Of a stretch of 17,379 nt of DNA, positions 1 to 9,196 are shown piece by piece. The stretch covers positions 1-17,379 of the forward strand of contig DASRVA010000036.1 in assembly GCA_035687745.1 (NCBI GenBank), written 5' to 3'. Every line of letters begins with the position of its first letter. Position 1 is the first letter of the stretch. Position numbers and translations under genes: made by a program. Origin of the DNA: DASRVA01 sp035687745. GTDB taxonomy: Bacteria > Gemmatimonadota > Gemmatimonadetes > JACCXV01 > JAHWKZ01. The notes beneath the pieces are model-generated. The model searched no databases. It was given only the letters and a program-made list of their open reading frames with translations, and was not told the origin of the DNA.

Positions 1-812
1 CCGTTTCTCGTCGAGGGCGCCCGCGAGGGGATCAAGTTCGGCGATCAGAAGCTGGTCGACGCCATGATCCGGGACGGGCTCTGGTGCGCGTTCGAGGGCG
101 TCCACATGGGAAAGCACGCCGAGCTGACCGCCGAGAAGTCCGCGATCGGCCGTGAGGAGCAGGACCGGTTCTCCCTCGACAGCCACCGGAAGGCGGTCGC
201 GGCGATCGCGGCAGGGAAGTTCAGGAAGGAGATCGTCCCGGTCGCGATGGAAGGACGGAAGGGGACGACCGCGATCGACACGGACGAAGGGCCGCGCAAG
301 GACACGACGCTGGAGATCCTCGGGAAGCTGAAGCCCGCCTTCACGAAGGAAGGGACGGTGACGGCCGGGAACGCGCCCGGATTGAACGACGGGGCGAGCG
401 CGCTGGTCGTGACGAGCGCGGCGTACGCCGGTGAGCACGGCCTCGAGCCTCTCGCCCGGATCGTCGACTACGCCTCGGCAGGCACCGAGCCGAAACTCCT
501 CTTCTACGCGCCCGTCTTCGCGGTCCGGAAACTGATGCAGAAGACCGGCCGGACGATCGACGACTACGAGCTGATCGAGGCCAACGAGGCCTTCGCGGTC
601 CAGGCCCTGGCCGACGGCCGGGAGCTCGGCTGGGACTGGGACCGGGTCAATGTGCACGGCGGCGCGGTCGCCCTCGGCCACCCGATCGGAGCGAGCGGAG
701 CGCGCGTCCTGACGACCCTCATCCATGCGTTGAAAGACCGTGGTCTAAAGACCGGTCTGGCAACACTTTGCCTGGGTGGCGGGAACGCGGTGGCGATGGA
801 GATCGAGGTGCT

Positions 813-816
<4 letters not shown>
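1..816 (+). CDS. Acetyl-CoA acetyltransferase (thiolase), 5'-truncated by window edge
   Basis: The visible 271 residues are the C-terminal two thirds of a thiolase. The family is usually about 390 residues, so roughly 120 are missing upstream, including the nucleophilic Cys of the first half. What remains carries the NEAFA motif, the GHPIGASGAR motif with catalytic His (codon 679-681), and the C-terminal CLGGG motif with the proton-shuttling Cys (codon 769-771). Thiolases condense two acetyl-CoA, or cleave 3-ketoacyl-CoA, in the cytoplasm. The frame is open from base 1, so the first internal ATG is not the true start. The stop overlaps the start of the hydroxyacyl-CoA dehydrogenase gene, which implies translational coupling and a shared beta-oxidation or ketogenic pathway. 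The sequence cannot decide between a biosynthetic (PhaA/AtoB-like) and a degradative (FadA-like) role. Confidence 0.95.
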
Positions 817-1664
<848 letters not shown>

Positions 1665-1671
1665 GGGCCGC

Positions 1672-2820
<1,149 letters not shown>

Positions 2821-2888
2821 TCTTCGGTCGGTGTCCGGGCGCGGGCCACGCCCGACCCTCGACGCGCGAAATTCACGGGAGGAACACG

Positions 2889-3986
2889 GTGGACATCTTC
2901 GACCTGATGCAGGACTACGGCCACGAGCAGGTCGTCTTCTGCCACGACGAGGAGTCGGGACTGAAGTCGATCATCGCCATTCACGACACGACGCTCGGCC
3001 CGGCCCTGGGCGGGACGCGGATGTGGCCGTACCGGAGCACGCAGGAGGCCCTGATCGACGTCCTCCGGCTCTCCGAGGGGATGACCTACAAGGCGGCGGT
3101 GGCGGGTCTCGAGCTGGGCGGCGGCAAGTCGGTGATCCTCGGTGACCCGAAGACCGACAAGACCGAGGCCCTCCTCCGCGCTCACGGGCGGTTCGTGGAC
3201 ACTCTGGGCGGACGATACATCACCGCCGAGGACGTGGGCATCTCGGTCGACGACATGGAGTATGTGTATCAGGCGACCCGGCACGTCACGGGGATCCGGT
3301 CGAGTCCTCGCGGCTCGGGCGATCCCTCGCCGGTGACCGCGTACGGCGTGTACTGGGGGATCAAGGCAAGCTGCCGGCAAAAGCTGGGCTCGGACGATCT
3401 CTCGGGAGTCCGGATCGCGGTCCAGGGGGCCGGACACGTTGGGTACCATCTGTGCGAGGATCTGGCCGCCGAGGGGGCCGTCATCTCGATCACCGACATC
3501 GACCAGGAGCGGGTGAACCGCGTCGTGGAGGAGTTCGGCGCGACCCCGATCGCGCCCGACGACATCTACGACGTCGACTGCGAGGTATTCGCTCCGTGCG
3601 CGCTCGGAGCGGTGATCAACGATCAGACGCTGCGGCGCCTCCGGTGCCGGGTCGTGGCCGGCGCCGCCAACAACCAGCTCGCGGAGGATCGCCACGGCGA
3701 CGCCGTCGACGCGCGCGGGATCCTCTACGCGCCGGACTACGTGATCAACGCGGGCGGGTTGATCAGCGTCTACAGCGAGATCGTCGGGTACGACGCGGAG
3801 ACGGCAAAGGAGAAGGCGCGCGGGATCTATGAGACCCTCCTCAAGGTGTACAGGATCGCCGAGGAGGACGCGATCCCGACCTACCGCGCGGCCGAGCGGC
3901 TGGCGCGGCATCGCCTGCGGAAGGCGCGACTCCAGAGGGCCGGCACCGGACAGCCGGAGCCGGCCGCCGCCCCGGCCACGACCTGA
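2889..3986 (+). CDS. ldh: Leucine dehydrogenase (Glu/Leu/Phe/Val dehydrogenase family)
   Basis: The 365 residues match the length of leucine dehydrogenases. The N-terminal catalytic domain contains LGGTRMWPY, MTYKAAVAGLELGGGK with the two active-site lysines (Lys68 and Lys80), and TAEDVGIS. The Rossmann domain has VQGAGHVGYHL near residue 180, and the C-terminal part has VINAGGLISVY. The enzyme reversibly deaminates Leu, Ile and Val to their 2-oxo acids with NAD+. It follows the acyl-CoA operon by 68 bases. This fits a branched-chain amino-acid catabolism role that supplies acyl-CoA to the upstream enzymes. The GTG start at 2889 is supported by GGGAGG at 2877-2882. The last 15 or so residues are a low-complexity Pro/Ala tail. 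Valine or phenylalanine preference is possible within the family. Confidence 0.93.
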   Translation: MDIFDLMQDYGHEQVVFCHDEESGLKSIIAIHDTTLGPALGGTRMWPYRSTQEALIDVLRLSEGMTYKAAVAGLELGGGKSVILGDPKTDKTEALLRAHGRFVDTLGGRYITAEDVGISVDDMEYVYQATRHVTGIRSSPRGSGDPSPVTAYGVYWGIKASCRQKLGSDDLSGVRIAVQGAGHVGYHLCEDLAAEGAVISITDIDQERVNRVVEEFGATPIAPDDIYDVDCEVFAPCALGAVINDQTLRRLRCRVVAGAANNQLAEDRHGDAVDARGILYAPDYVINAGGLISVYSEIVGYDAETAKEKARGIYETLLKVYRIAEEDAIPTYRAAERLARHRLRKARLQRAGTGQPEPAAAPATT

Positions 3987-3996
3987 CGGACGCGCG

Positions 3997-4446
3997 ATGG
4001 CGACCGAGCGCGCGATCCTGCTGGCCGCCGACCATGCCGGGTACGACCTGAAGACGGAACTCGTGAAGCACCTGGCCGACCTCGGCTGGGCCCCACAGGA
4101 TCTGGGGACCGATTCCCCCGATTCCGTCGACTACCCGGACTACGCGGCGCGCCTCTCGGACGCGGTCTCTGCGGGCCGCGCCCCGGTCGGGGTCCTGATC
4201 TGCGGCGCCGGAATCGGCATGTCGATCGCCGCCAACCGCGTGCCCGGCGTTCGCGCCGCCAACTGCCTGACCGAGGAGATGGCCGCGCTGGCCCGCGAGC
4301 ACAACGACGCCAACGTGCTCTGTCTAGGGAGCCGCCTCCTGCAGCCCACCCAGGCGAAGAAGATCCTGTGGACGTTCCTCGAGACGCCGTTCGGCGGCGG
4401 ACGTCACCAGCGTCGGGTCGAGAAAATCGAGCGGGTCCACGCGTGA
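3997..4446 (+). CDS. rpiB: Ribose-5-phosphate isomerase B
   Basis: This 149-residue cytoplasmic enzyme interconverts ribose 5-phosphate and ribulose 5-phosphate in the pentose phosphate pathway. RpiB hallmarks are all present: DHAGY at residues 12-16, a D-Y-P-D-Y-A segment, the catalytic Cys in LICGAGIGMSIAANR (Cys69), and EHNDANVLCLGSR with the ring-opening His (His102). Numbering is about three above the E. coli protein, which agrees with ATG 3997 as start. The frame is open further upstream but overlaps leucine dehydrogenase. The gene lies 10 bases after that gene, and its stop overlaps the start of glyA, a pairing seen in many bacteria. Confidence 0.95.
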   Translation: MATERAILLAADHAGYDLKTELVKHLADLGWAPQDLGTDSPDSVDYPDYAARLSDAVSAGRAPVGVLICGAGIGMSIAANRVPGVRAANCLTEEMAALAREHNDANVLCLGSRLLQPTQAKKILWTFLETPFGGGRHQRRVEKIERVHA

Positions 4447-5711
4447 AGGAGCTGCGCCGGACCGATCCCGAGATCCTCGACGTCCTGGTCGACGAGGCGC
4501 GCCGTCAGGCGGACGGGCTCGAGCTGATCGCGAGCGAGAACTTCGTGAGCCCGGCCGTCCTCCAGGCGATGGGCTCGGTCCTCACCAACAAGTACGCCGA
4601 AGGCCTGCCGGGAAAGCGGTACTACGGCGGCTGCGAGGTCGTGGACGTCGCCGAGCGGCTGGCGATCGATCGCGCGCTCGAGCTCTTCGGCGCCGACCAC
4701 GCCAACGTGCAGGCGCATTCGGGATCGCAGGCCAACATGGCCGCTTACCTGGCGGTCATGGATGCGGGCGACACGCTCCTCGGCATGGATCTCTCGGCGG
4801 GCGGCCACCTCACGCACGGGAGCCCGGTCAACTTCAGCGGCCGCTTGTTCCAGGTCGCGAGCTACGGGGTCGACGACGAGGGGCGGATCGATTACGACGC
4901 GGTCGAGCGGGTGGCCGAGGAGAGCCGCCCCAAGGTGATCGTGGCGGGGGGGAGCGCCTACAGCCGGACGATCGATTTCGCCCGATTCCGCGAGATCGCC
5001 GACCAGGTGGAAGCGCGGCTGGTGGTCGACATGGCGCACTTCGCCGGGCTCGTGGCGGGAGGGGTCTTCCCGTCGCCGATCCCGCACTCGGACATCGTCA
5101 CCTCGACCACCCACAAGACGTTGCGCGGGCCGCGCGGTGGCCTCCTGCTCTGCCGTGAGGAGCTCGCCAAGCCGATCGACAAGCTGGTCTTCCCGGGGAT
5201 CCAGGGGGGGCCCCTCATGCACGTGATCGCGGCCAAGGCGGTCGCCTTCAAGGAGGCGCTCGAGCCCGAGTTCCGGGACTACGCCCGGCAGGTCGTGGAA
5301 AACGCCAAGGCGCTGGCCGCCGCGCTGATCGAGCGCGGCTACCACGTGGTCACCGGCGGCACCGACTCGCACCTCTTCCTGGTCGACTTGCGGCCGAGCG
5401 GCGAGCTGACCGGCAAGGAGGCCGAGGCCGCGCTCGGTGAGGCCGGCATCACGGTCAACAAGAACACCGTGCCGCGCGAGTCCAGGAGCCCCTTCGTGAC
5501 GAGCGGCATCCGGGTCGGAACACCGGCGCTGACGACGCGCGGGATGGGGACGGCCGAGATGGAGCGGGTCGGCGGCTGGATGGCCGACGTCCTGGACGCC
5601 CCCGGGGACGAAGCGGTCAAGGCGGGCGTCCGCGGCTCCGTGCGCGAGCTGTGCGCCGAGTTCCCGCTCTACGAGGCGTGGATCGAGCGCGCGCTGGCGG
5701 GCTCGGTCTAG
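4443..5711 (+). CDS. glyA: Serine hydroxymethyltransferase
   Basis: This 422-residue PLP enzyme converts serine and tetrahydrofolate to glycine and 5,10-methylene-tetrahydrofolate, the main one-carbon source. Clear family blocks are the N-terminal LELIASENFVSPAVL, TNKYAEGLPGKRYYGGCE, and AHSGSQANMAAY. The PLP-binding Lys lies in TTHKTLRGPRGG (Lys225), and the C-terminal SGIRVGTPALTTRGM is also present. The GTG at 4443 forms a GTGA overlap with the rpiB stop. It gives an N-terminus close to that of known GlyA proteins, so the longer upstream frame inside rpiB is not needed. No nrdR follows, although it does in some genomes with this gene order. Confidence 0.96.
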   Translation: MKELRRTDPEILDVLVDEARRQADGLELIASENFVSPAVLQAMGSVLTNKYAEGLPGKRYYGGCEVVDVAERLAIDRALELFGADHANVQAHSGSQANMAAYLAVMDAGDTLLGMDLSAGGHLTHGSPVNFSGRLFQVASYGVDDEGRIDYDAVERVAEESRPKVIVAGGSAYSRTIDFARFREIADQVEARLVVDMAHFAGLVAGGVFPSPIPHSDIVTSTTHKTLRGPRGGLLLCREELAKPIDKLVFPGIQGGPLMHVIAAKAVAFKEALEPEFRDYARQVVENAKALAAALIERGYHVVTGGTDSHLFLVDLRPSGELTGKEAEAALGEAGITVNKNTVPRESRSPFVTSGIRVGTPALTTRGMGTAEMERVGGWMADVLDAPGDEAVKAGVRGSVRELCAEFPLYEAWIERALAGSV

Positions 5712-5716
5712 ACCAG

Positions 5717-6880
5717 GTGCCAAGCGCGGTCCGACCTGCCGGGGGTGTGGTCGTCGCGGTCCTGCTGTGCGTCCCCGCGCTCCTCGCTGCCCAGGAGCCG
5801 GCCTCCTTCCCCAAGCAGCGGGTGGACCTCCCGACCGGCATCTCGATGGCCTACGTGGAAACCGGCGATCCCGCGGGCGAGCCGGTCATCTTCCTGCACG
5901 GCTACACCGATACAAGCCGCTCCTTCTGGCCGACGATCCGGCACCTCGTGGAGCTGAGGCCCGACCTCCGGATCTTCGCCCCGGATCAGCGCGGTCACGG
6001 CGATTCCTCGATGCCGGCTGGGAAGACGTGTCCCGCGGCGCCGCAGACGTGCTTCAGCATGGCCGACTTCGCCATCGACATCGTGGCGTTCATGGATGCC
6101 ATGGGTATCGATCAAGCGCACATCGTCGGCCACTCGATGGGGAGCCTGGTCGCCCAGGAGCTCGCGCTTCAGGCGCCCCAGCGGGTCGGGCGGCTCGCCC
6201 TCCTCGCCTCGGCGGCCCGGACCAGTGACCACGCGGTGATCGGAGAGTTCCTGCTGGCCGAGCTCGTCGAGGGGTCGTGGAAGGAGGCGCTCATCCGGCA
6301 GGGCCACGCGTACCCACAGGCCGTCTACGAGCTCACACCGCTGGACGCGGATCCGGAGGCCGAACGCTGGCTGATCGAGAACTGGGTCGTCGAGGTGACG
6401 GCGGACCCGGCGTTTCTGGCCTTGGTCCTGCCCGAGACCGCACGCACGCCCATAGGGACCTGGATCGGCGTGGTGCGGGCTATGGACGCCTTTGACAACA
6501 GCGAGCGGCTGGCCGAGCTCCGGGTGCCGACCCTCGTCCTCTGGCCGACCCAGGACGCCACCTTCGTGGCCGCCGACCAAGTGGCGCTCAAGGCCGCGCT
6601 CGACCAGGCTGTCCGGGCCTGCCGTATACGCTATTTCTTCAAGGAGTACGGTCGGAAGCCGCTGCCGGCTTCGGGTCTGCAGGAGGACGATCTCGGCCAC
6701 AACTTCCATTGGGGCGCGCCCGAGGCCGTCGCCCAGGACCTGGCTGCCTATCTGCGAGAGGGCGGCGAGCCCACTCCGGACTTGCCGTACGCCGATCCTG
6801 AGGACGTGCGGCGTGTCGTGACGGCGCCTGGAGAGGCCCGGATCGACGTCGGCCAGGCGGAGGGCTGCCCGGGCCGGTGA
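5717..6880 (+). CDS. Exported alpha/beta hydrolase
   Basis: With the GTG at 5717 the protein has 387 residues and a convincing signal peptide: a short N-region with Arg6, the hydrophobic GGVVVAVLLCVPALLA core and cleavage probably near Ala-Ala-Gln-Glu. The mature part is an alpha/beta hydrolase with oxyanion-loop HGYTDTSRSFW, the DQRGHGDS turn, nucleophile elbow GHSMGS (Ser140), acid in WPTQDATF (Asp280) and His in LGHNFHWG (His328). Two cysteines in CPAAPQTC (a lid-side insertion) and two near the C-terminus could form disulfides, in keeping with export. The substrate cannot be inferred; esterases, lipases and haloalkane-dehalogenase-like enzymes share this fold. The gene starts 5 bases after glyA without a clear ribosome binding site, so coupling to glyA is likely. 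A cytosolic start at ATG 5849 is a less likely alternative. Confidence 0.85.
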   Translation: MPSAVRPAGGVVVAVLLCVPALLAAQEPASFPKQRVDLPTGISMAYVETGDPAGEPVIFLHGYTDTSRSFWPTIRHLVELRPDLRIFAPDQRGHGDSSMPAGKTCPAAPQTCFSMADFAIDIVAFMDAMGIDQAHIVGHSMGSLVAQELALQAPQRVGRLALLASAARTSDHAVIGEFLLAELVEGSWKEALIRQGHAYPQAVYELTPLDADPEAERWLIENWVVEVTADPAFLALVLPETARTPIGTWIGVVRAMDAFDNSERLAELRVPTLVLWPTQDATFVAADQVALKAALDQAVRACRIRYFFKEYGRKPLPASGLQEDDLGHNFHWGAPEAVAQDLAAYLREGGEPTPDLPYADPEDVRRVVTAPGEARIDVGQAEGCPGR

Positions 6881-7351
6881 GGAGCCCCACGGGTCCGGCC
6901 GAGACCCAGATCACGGTGAAAGGCTCGCGCTTCCTTGCCGCGCTGGTTCGGCGGGACCAAACTCGGCACGGGCGGCCTCACGCGGGCGTACGCCGAAGCG
7001 GCCCGCGCGGCGGTCGAGGCTCTGGCGGAGCGCCGGTCCCTCGCCGACGTCGAGCCATAAAGCTAAGGGGGCACAAGCTTGGACGAGCCTGGCTCGTGAC
7101 GAGGGACAGCCTCAACGAATACAGGACCACGTTCCGGATCACGTTCCCCCACGAGATCACGTCGGCGATCCAGCGGGTCCTCTCGCGGCACGACGCCCGC
7201 GAGAGATCTTCGGATTACGCGGGAGCGGGTCGTGCTCGTCAGCTCCGTCCCCGCGCGGCGCGCCGATGCCTTCGAGCGCGAGTTCGCCGAAGGATCGGGC
7301 GGCGTGGCTCTTGCGAGGCGGATGGACGAGCGGCTCGCTCCGCGGGGGTGA
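6877..7351 (+). pseudogene. Decayed YigZ/IMPACT-family (UPF0029) gene
   Basis: Recognisable pieces of a YigZ-like protein lie in order but in different frames. Piece A starts at GTG 6877 (GTGA overlap with the hydrolase stop) and reads ETQITVKGSRFLA, the family N-terminus. Piece B (6944-7057, another frame) reads WFGGTKLGTGGLTRAY and on to VEP before TAA at 7058-7060; this is the family's GG-K-L-G-T-G-G-L-x-R-A-Y block. Piece C (about 7111-7221, frame of A) reads YRTTFRITFPHEITSAIQRV to SSDYA, the C-terminal domain. Piece D (7220-7351, frame of B) reads RERVVLVSSVPARRADAFER and ends in TGA. About 70 residues expected between A and B are gone, and about 50 bases between B and C have no counterpart. 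Intact members run about 200 residues. Sequencing error could explain one shift, but not the missing core. Confidence 0.8.
7083..7097. repeat. 7-bp inverted repeat inside the YigZ remnant
   Basis: ACGAGCC, one T, then GGCTCGT is a perfect 7-base inverted repeat. As RNA it would fold as a 6-bp stem with a 3-base loop. It lies in the stretch 7058-7110 that has no counterpart in YigZ proteins, directly after the premature stop. There is no T-run behind it, so it is not a standard terminator. Confidence 0.5.
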
Positions 7352-7358
7352 TCCATTC

Positions 7359-7388
7359 TTGACGCTCCGACGGACCGTCTCCTACCTT
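7359..7388 (+). promoter_or_regulatory. Probable sigma-70 promoter of the Hsp20 cluster
   Basis: TTGACG (7359-7364), an 18-base spacer and TACCTT (7383-7388) followed by C lie about 60 bases before the Hsp20 start and just after the YigZ remnant ends. The -35 is a five-of-six match. The -10 shares the TA-x-CTTC form seen before rpoD and tRNA-Val in this window. I see no HrcA CIRCE repeat or sigma-32-type element nearby. Confidence 0.5.
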
Positions 7389-7449
7389 CACCGAGCGTTG
7401 GAAGCGGCCCAGAGCGCGGCTCCACGGCCCGTAGACCCAGGTCGGAGAG

Positions 7450-7878
7450 ATGAAGGAAGAATCCAGCAAATCCGCCGTCGAGGAGCTGATCGCCGACGTC
7501 GAGTCCTATATCGATGAATGGTTCCATGGCAACCCCGCTTTCGGCCTCCTGCGCGGCGTACGCTGGCGCCCGCTGACCGACGCGTACGAGACCGAGACCG
7601 AGTACCGGATCACGATGTCGATCCCCGGCATGAAGACCGAGGAGATCCGCGTCCATCTCGAGCAGGGATTCGTGCGGGTGTCCGGCGTGCGCCGGGAGCC
7701 ATGCTCGGACAAGCGGCGGTACTTCAAGATGGAAATCCCGGCCGGCGCCTTCGAGCGGCGGATCCGGGTCCCCGATTCGGTCCGCGCCGACGGCATCTCG
7801 GTGGCGTACGCGGACGGCCTGCTCCAGATTCGCCTGCCGAAGACGCTCCCGGTCGAGGTCCCGATCGAGGCGCGATGA
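7450..7878 (+). CDS. Small heat shock protein, Hsp20 / alpha-crystallin family
   Basis: This 142-residue protein is the size of bacterial small heat shock proteins, ATP-independent holdases that bind unfolding proteins in the cytoplasm. Residues about 40-137 form the alpha-crystallin domain. The domain begins with RPLTDAYETETEYRITMSIP, in the place of the usual D-x-Y-E-T-x-D-x-x-x-V block. The family's A-x-x-x-G-V-L-x-x-x-x-P motif appears as YADGLLQIRLPK near the end. A C-terminal I-x-I/V-like tail (VEVPIEAR) could mediate oligomerisation. GGAGAG directly before ATG is closer than usual for a ribosome binding site. The stop overlaps the next gene by ATGA, coupling the two. Confidence 0.9.
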   Translation: MKEESSKSAVEELIADVESYIDEWFHGNPAFGLLRGVRWRPLTDAYETETEYRITMSIPGMKTEEIRVHLEQGFVRVSGVRREPCSDKRRYFKMEIPAGAFERRIRVPDSVRADGISVAYADGLLQIRLPKTLPVEVPIEAR

Positions 7879-8267
7879 GCTCCCGGATCGACCCCTCGAC
7901 GCGCGATCGTCTCTCCGAGATGGACGGCTGCTACGACGAGCGGGCCTACGCGTTCGTGCTGGCCGCCCTGGAGGAGGTGGTCGAGGGTCTGCCGCAGCGC
8001 CGGCACGTGACCGGCAGCGAGCTCTCGGCCGGCTGTCGCGACCTGGCCCTGCGGCTCTACGGGCCTCTCGCCCGGACCGTGCTCGAACATTGGAGGGTCC
8101 GCACCACCAAGGACATCGGCACGATCGTCTTCAACCTCCTCGATGTCGGGGTGCTGTCCAAGGACGATAGCGACTCGCCCGCGGACTTCGACGACCTGTT
8201 CGACTTCGGCGAGGTGTTCGAGCGCAACTACCCGTGGGGAGGAAAGCCGCTGCCTCTGTCGGAGTGA
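7875..8267 (+). CDS. Minf_1886 / TIGR04138-type conserved protein of unknown function
   Basis: This 130-residue acidic, soluble protein has no signal or membrane segment. It resembles the family named Minf_1886 (TIGR04138), described mainly from Verrucomicrobia and Planctomycetes. The recognisable parts are an N-terminal helix with YAFVLAALEEVVEGL, the HVTGSELSAGCRDLAL block (residues about 44-59), and YGPLARTVLEHW followed by the TTKDIGTIVFNLLDVGVL block (about 62-94). It ends in an Asp/Phe-rich tail, DFDDLFDFGEVFERNYPW. No catalytic motif is evident and its function is unknown. The start ATG overlaps the Hsp20 stop, and the zinc-ribbon gene follows 13 bases later, so a role linked to protein quality control is possible but only a guess. 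The family assignment is from memory of the motif pattern. Confidence 0.75.
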   Translation: MSSRIDPSTRDRLSEMDGCYDERAYAFVLAALEEVVEGLPQRRHVTGSELSAGCRDLALRLYGPLARTVLEHWRVRTTKDIGTIVFNLLDVGVLSKDDSDSPADFDDLFDFGEVFERNYPWGGKPLPLSE

Positions 8268-8280
8268 GGGGAGGAGGAGG

Positions 8281-8472
8281 ATGGCCGAGCAGTTTCCAGC
8301 CTGCCAGAAATGTGGAAACGGGACCTTGATCCCGCTCTCGGATTACGGACGCGACGGCGCCTCGGTGACGTACAAGGCGTGGGTCTGCACGAACCCGCAG
8401 TGCGGGTTCAACCTGCGGATCGACAACGGCGAGGTCTCGATCGGCCGCGCTCTGGGCCAGTCCCTGAAATAG
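8281..8472 (+). CDS. Small zinc-ribbon protein
   Basis: This 63-residue protein is basic to neutral. It has two cysteine pairs, C8-x2-C11 (CQKCGNG) and C36-x4-C41 (CTNPQCG), spaced as in a zinc ribbon knuckle pair. The segment between is short and beta-rich (YGRDGASVTYKAWV), and the C-terminal half reads NLRIDNGEVSIGRAL. Such ribbons bind nucleic acid or act as adaptor domains; none of this is specific here. ATG 8281 is well supported by the purine-rich GGGGAGGAGGAGG that fills the gap after the previous gene, the strongest ribosome binding site in the window. It is likely co-expressed with Hsp20 and the Minf_1886 protein. Function unknown. Confidence 0.8.
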   Translation: MAEQFPACQKCGNGTLIPLSDYGRDGASVTYKAWVCTNPQCGFNLRIDNGEVSIGRALGQSLK

Positions 8473-8491
8473 ACTTACCGATGCGGCTCCG

Positions 8492-9196
8492 ATGATCCGG
8501 GCCGTCATCTTCGACCTGGACAACACGCTGGTCGACTTCATGCAGATGAAGCGGCTGGCGGTTCACGCTGCGGTCGACGCGATGATCGACTCCGGACTGG
8601 ACCTCGACGCGCGCGAGGCCGAGCGCGAGATCCAGGCCATCTACGACCGCGAGGGAATCGAGTACCAGCGGGTCTTCGACGACTTCCTGGAGACGCATCT
8701 GGGAGGCGTGGACCACAAGATCCTGGCCTCGGGGATCGTCGCCTATCGCCGCGCGCGCGAGGCCGCCCTCGTACTCTACCCCCACGTCACGGTGACCCTC
8801 ATGGAGCTGATCAAGTCCGGGATCCGGCTGGCCGTGGTGTCGGACGCCCCGCGGCGCGAAGCGTGGCTCCGGCTCTGCTATCTGAACCTGCATCATCTGT
8901 TCGACGTGGTCGTGACGTTCGAGGACACGGGTGAGCGGAAGCCATCGCCGGCCCCGTTCCGAGCCGTGCTGGAGCGGCTGGGGGTGACCGCCCGCGAAGC
9001 GCTCATGGTCGGCGATTGGCCGGAGCGCGACGTGGTCGGAGCGACGCAGCTGGGGATCCGGACGGTGTTCGCCCGCTACGGCGACACGTTCGGCACCGTC
9101 GAGTCGGGCGCCGACTTCGTGATCGACGATATCCACGAGCTGGCCGATGTCGTCGAGACCTTGAACGCCGCCGAGGTGAGGGGAGCCGAGGTATGA
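8492..9196 (+). CDS. HAD-superfamily hydrolase (phosphatase, subfamily I)
   Basis: This 234-residue protein has all four HAD motifs. Motif I is FDLDNTL, with nucleophile Asp8 and acid Asp10. Motif II is VVSDAP (Ser117), motif III is the Lys in ERKPSP (Lys150), and motif IV is GDWPERDV (from Asp175). A helical cap lies between motifs I and II (residues about 15-90), which places it in subfamily I with phosphoglycolate phosphatase and related enzymes. The DNTLVDF variant with a helical cap resembles the group of small phosphatases related to archaeal glyceraldehyde-3-phosphate phosphatase, but the substrate cannot be told. ATG 8492 follows the zinc-ribbon gene by 19 bases without a clear ribosome binding site. 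Its stop overlaps the HIT gene by ATGA. Confidence 0.88.
   Translation: MIRAVIFDLDNTLVDFMQMKRLAVHAAVDAMIDSGLDLDAREAEREIQAIYDREGIEYQRVFDDFLETHLGGVDHKILASGIVAYRRAREAALVLYPHVTVTLMELIKSGIRLAVVSDAPRREAWLRLCYLNLHHLFDVVVTFEDTGERKPSPAPFRAVLERLGVTAREALMVGDWPERDVVGATQLGIRTVFARYGDTFGTVESGADFVIDDIHELADVVETLNAAEVRGAEV

Noticed and set aside
2821..2888. Short GGGCG/CGCCC hairpin between acyl-CoA dehydrogenase and leucine dehydrogenase as a terminator
   Set aside because: Only five pairs with a 7-base loop and no T-run follow, and GC-rich DNA makes such stems common.
7088..7101. 14-base match CCTGGCTCGTGACG shared with 16878-16891
   Set aside because: In 17 kb of GC-rich sequence about one such 14-base match is expected by chance. 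The flanks do not match.
6877..7362. A single 161-residue protein from GTG 6877
   Set aside because: Much of this frame is Arg/Gly-rich noise. The real homology jumps between frames, so the intact reading is an artefact of a broken gene.
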